In this document: positions 40,732 through 42,912 of the stretch, in pieces
How the letters are laid out: every line of letters begins with the position of its first letter
Position numbering within the stretch: the first letter of the stretch is position 1
Source of the DNA: an uncultured Myroides sp.
GTDB lineage: Bacteria > Bacteroidota > Bacteroidia > Flavobacteriales > Flavobacteriaceae
Assembly (NCBI GenBank): GCA_913777665.1
Contig: CAJYTF010000002.1
Location: forward strand, 1 to 42,912
DNA length: 42,912 nucleotides
Direction of reading: 5' to 3'
Notes under the pieces: generated by a model
The model's database searches: none
What the model saw: the letters and a program-made list of their open reading frames with translations, nothing else
Told to the model about the DNA's origin: nothing
Translations under genes and position numbers: made by a program

Positions 40732-41754
40732 TTACTGTGGAACAATCTCGTATTGTAACGTAGTGGTGTATTGTTCCGGTTTTGCGTTTATAAGATTTGC
40801 ATCGTTTACTTTTGTGGCATACATTATATCAAAATACACCTGCGCACTTTGGGTTGATGAACCCGATGCTATTTTCTGCGAAGTTGCAGACAGGCCAACA
40901 GGAAACACCGCTGCCTGATTATTCGATACAGGAATAAGTGACAAATTAACCGTGTTCAATGGCAACACATTACCTGTGGTTGATGTAAAATTGGGTTGTA
41001 ATGCCGTTACCTTTACCTGATAATTTGTATTGGCAGATATCATTAATCCGTTAGAATATTTTACGCTTACCCCTTGCAGATAATCTTGTTTGGTTTTTAA
41101 TTCCAACAGACCATTTACGGCATTTGAAGCTACCTTTATAGCCAGTTGATTTACCGGTGTTTGCGGACTTCCGCTTAAGGTTGCAATTTGCAATGTATAA
41201 TAACGTTCCTGCAATCCGCGTACCTGATTTTTATTATCGTAAAGCCTAAATTCTACAACCATTGTAAATTGTGACCAGGTAGTGAATTGCGAAAGATAGG
41301 CACCTCCTTCCACCTTTAAATCGAATGGAATATGAAAATTGTAATAGGGATTTCCACCGCCGGCACTATTAAATAATCCTGCTTGTGATTGTGGAACGAG
41401 AAAAACTTCCTGTCCCTGCTGCAAAAAAGTTTGCAACGGCATGCCAATTTGGTTTATAGTGGGTATTGCAGATCCGTTTAACTGACCATAAGTAGTGGTG
41501 GGTAACAGACTTATTTTATCGGCAGGAAAAACCTGATTTCCGTTAGAAATAGGCTGTTTTACACGTGCTGATACCCGCCAGGTAGGCAGATTCAGGTTTC
41601 CGTTACCATCGATCCATACTTTGTAGGCATTACTTTTTACAATACCATTGTAAGAATCAATACTCGCATAATTGTTACTATCAACATTCAAATTCTGAGC
41701 TTTTGTAGTATATATCAACAAAAACAGGAAGATAAAAAGAACACACTTATTCAT
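40732..41754 (-). CDS. Two-domain adhesin/tip-subunit-like protein
   Basis: 340-residue exported protein (signal peptide KCVLFIFLFLLIYTTKAQ). It seems to consist of two related beta domains of about 155 residues: WRVSARVKQP..NGNQVFPADKISLLP in the first corresponds to YQVKVTALQP..TGNVLPLNTVNLSLIP in the second. The C-terminal strand PEQYTTTLQYEI matches the end of the upstream small subunit (PTTFSTVVTYTI). A tip adhesin with a binding domain and a pilin-type domain is therefore inferred. The start overlaps the chaperone stop by 8 bp, and the usher-like gene follows 15 bp after the stop. The receptor is unknown. Confidence 0.55.
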   Translation of the reverse strand: MNKCVLFIFLFLLIYTTKAQNLNVDSNNYASIDSYNGIVKSNAYKVWIDGNGNLNLPTWRVSARVKQPISNGNQVFPADKISLLPTTTYGQLNGSAIPTINQIGMPLQTFLQQGQEVFLVPQSQAGLFNSAGGGNPYYNFHIPFDLKVEGGAYLSQFTTWSQFTMVVEFRLYDNKNQVRGLQERYYTLQIATLSGSPQTPVNQLAIKVASNAVNGLLELKTKQDYLQGVSVKYSNGLMISANTNYQVKVTALQPNFTSTTGNVLPLNTVNLSLIPVSNNQAAVFPVGLSATSQKIASGSSTQSAQVYFDIMYATKVNDANLINAKPEQYTTTLQYEIVPQ

Positions 41755-42544
41755 TGGTAAAAGATAATTCGCCCATTTCTATGGTATTTTCATCGCCGTA
41801 ATCAATAAGAATGTTTGCCGTATATTTTCCTTTTTCTAAATTGTCAGGTAAAGCAATCAGCATTTTACGTTTATCTGCCGGCATGGTGTAGAATACAATA
41901 TGATCTAATATTGTTTTTTTACCTGTAGCCGCATTGAACAATTCGGGATACACGATACCGTCTGCCCAAATATTGCCGTTATTAGAAAAGTACAATTCCA
42001 TTTGATTGTTTTTCTTATCAAACAGCATATTTTCAATTTCCAGCTTACGTTTTTTTATTTCGTTGGTACGGTGAAATAATTTTATGCCAGAACGTACGCT
42101 TACCTTAATATTTGCACCTTTACTGTCAACATCATCTACCGGATTCATTTGTGTAACATACAGCATGGCAGTATGTGCAGCAGGATTGCCAGAAAAAGTA
42201 TTAGGAACCGTTATATTTACTTCAACCTCTTTATTTTCGCCAGGCTTCAAAGAAAAATAACTATCCGCCTTGCTGATACTAACCCAACCTGCGCAGGAAG
42301 TTTCCAGACTGTCTGCAGGGAACATCATGTTTTCTCCCATTTCGTTATACCGCCAATCGCCGGTACTTACTGCCAAATTCATTACATGCGTTGCACTAAC
42401 ATTTGTTACCGTAACTTTTTGTCGGCTGCTTTTACCGGCATCCGATTCAAAATAAAGTCGCGGAGGCGATACCGAAACACCGGTTTGTGCCCATACGTTA
42501 GAACACCAGCATAAGGCAATTAAAAAAAAAGCAGTTGCTTTCAT
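41747..42544 (-). CDS. PapD-like periplasmic chaperone
   Basis: 265-residue exported protein (MKATAFFLIALCWCSNVWAQ, cleaved at AQ). Two Ig-like domains are expected. The N-terminal domain has VSVSPPRLYFESDAGKSSRQ, VTVTNVSATHVMNLAV, LKPGENKEVEVNITVP and then VSVRSGIKLFHRTNEI; IKLFHR (residues 154-159) corresponds to the IKLFYRP stretch of pilus chaperones, with Lys155 at the position that anchors the subunit C-terminus in PapD/FimC. The second domain contains MELYFSNNGNIWADGIVYPEL. The ATG at 42544 is chosen because an upstream in-frame ATG lies inside a terminator hairpin and would spoil the signal peptide. Translationally coupled to the adhesin-like gene. Confidence 0.75.
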   Translation of the reverse strand: MKATAFFLIALCWCSNVWAQTGVSVSPPRLYFESDAGKSSRQKVTVTNVSATHVMNLAVSTGDWRYNEMGENMMFPADSLETSCAGWVSISKADSYFSLKPGENKEVEVNITVPNTFSGNPAAHTAMLYVTQMNPVDDVDSKGANIKVSVRSGIKLFHRTNEIKKRKLEIENMLFDKKNNQMELYFSNNGNIWADGIVYPELFNAATGKKTILDHIVFYTMPADKRKMLIALPDNLEKGKYTANILIDYGDENTIEMGELSFTNE

Positions 42545-42563
42545 AACCACAAAATTTATATTT

Positions 42564-42595
42564 AAAAAAAGTGCTGCAGAACATTGCAGCACTTT
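42564..42595 (-). terminator. Intercistronic hairpin between subunit and chaperone genes
   Basis: A perfect 11-bp stem (AAAGTGCTGCA / TGCAGCACTTT) with a 6-nt loop, followed on the minus strand by a run of seven T. It probably stops most transcripts after the subunit gene, with some reading through. Confidence 0.8.
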
Positions 42596-42618
42596 AATAA
42601 ATAATTATTTTAATGCTA

Positions 42619-42912
42619 CTATTTAGCGTAAATTGTGTAAGTTACTACTGTAGAAAATGTAGTAGGTGTTTGGTTTGCTACATATTTGTCAAGGTACGCA
42701 TCATTACCCGCTGCTTTATACTCAATATCGATATTTTTATCTCTTGCTCCTTTTGTAGAAGATACAATAATGCCTTCGTTATTAGATAAAGCTACATTTT
42801 GCCCATATTGAGCATCTGCTAAAGAATTTTGAGCAGCTTGCGTAGCAACAATATTGATTGTAGCAACATCAATGTTTCCATTAGGTCCGGCCGTCCCCTG
42901 ATTGGTCAATTC
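42619..42912 (-). CDS. Pilin-like subunit, 5' end beyond the window
   Basis: The last 97 or so residues of a protein that continues past the right edge; the TTG near 42909 is more likely an internal Leu codon than a start. The sequence is rich in A, N, Q and T (NIDVATINIVATQAAQNSL, AQYGQNVALSNNEGIIVSS) and ends in PTTFSTVVTYTIYAK. The alternating hydrophobic final strand resembles the C-terminal donor-accepting strand of chaperone-usher pilins and is shared with the adhesin-like protein of the same cluster. As the first visible gene, followed by an intercistronic hairpin, it is best read as the abundant (major) subunit. Confidence 0.55.
   Translation of the reverse strand, partial: ELTNQGTAGPNGNIDVATINIVATQAAQNSLADAQYGQNVALSNNEGIIVSSTKGARDKNIDIEYKAAGNDAYLDKYVANQTPTTFSTVVTYTIYAK

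Noticed and set aside
42545..42592. Upstream ATG for the chaperone gene
   Set aside because: It lies inside a terminator hairpin and adds 16 residues before a good signal peptide.

Overview
The window looks like chromosomal DNA from a member of the Bacteroidota, most likely the family Flavobacteriaceae. It is AT-rich by eye. Start codons mostly lack Shine-Dalgarno sequences. Many genes are preceded by the Bacteroidota -7 box TAnnTTTG, and the best examples also have a -33 TTTG 19-21 bp upstream. The gene content fits: DUF4369/TlpA lipoproteins, SecA, RimO, HlyD/TolC sets and many small outer-membrane beta-barrel proteins. I see no phage, insertion sequence or CRISPR array. A genus cannot be assigned from sequence reading alone.

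Layout. 1-5150 (+): an XRE-type regulator behind three operator-like palindromes, a spermidine-synthase-like methyltransferase and an outer-membrane transporter-like protein form a tight operon; then an NhaC-type antiporter, FabG and a META-domain lipoprotein. 5245-8137 (-): a succinyl/acetyl-CoA transferase, a nucleoside phosphorylase and the eIF1-like factor YciH. 8217-12778 (+): a small unknown protein, a cytosolic substrate-binding-like protein, a membrane transglutaminase, a DUF423 protein and two tandem TlpA-type thioredoxins. 12817-13167 (-): a tRNA cluster (transcribed Lys, Ser, Pro, Arg). 13372-16674: a Crp/Fnr regulator, a VOC/DoxX-like/DinB operon, and a divergent HxlR / NmrA-type oxidoreductase pair. 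16774-21084: a small outer-membrane protein, a REP-like repeat, a threonine aldolase, a second divergent HxlR pair (with a YceI lipoprotein), tRNA-Arg(ACG), a shrunken methyltransferase-like protein and a DoxX protein. 21182-28555 (+): PduO adenosyltransferase, DUF2795, SecA, an outer-membrane protein, RimO and an AEC transporter. 28960-34110 (+): an ABC/HlyD/TolC export operon whose ATPase domain has lost most catalytic motifs, plus an outer-membrane protein and a decayed gene fragment. 34359-36652 (-): small proteins, a lipoprotein and an AraC regulator, followed by 700 bp of non-coding DNA. 37354-37785 (+): an orphan gene. 37921-42912 (-): a four-gene surface-assembly cluster that runs off the right edge.

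The most interesting part is that right-hand cluster. In transcription order it encodes a small subunit (cut by the window edge), a hairpin with a T-run, a PapD-like periplasmic chaperone carrying an IKLFHR motif, a two-domain adhesin-like protein, and a 931-residue outer-membrane protein with N-terminal Ig-like regions, a probable barrel and two C-terminal beta-sandwich regions. The subunit and the adhesin-like protein share a C-terminal strand motif. Together this reads as a chaperone-usher-like pilus or surface-fibre system in a phylum whose characterised fimbriae are of another type. Second in interest are the pseudo-ATPase exporter operon and the two HxlR switches, each with a single N-terminal cysteine and an operator of 18-bp periodicity.
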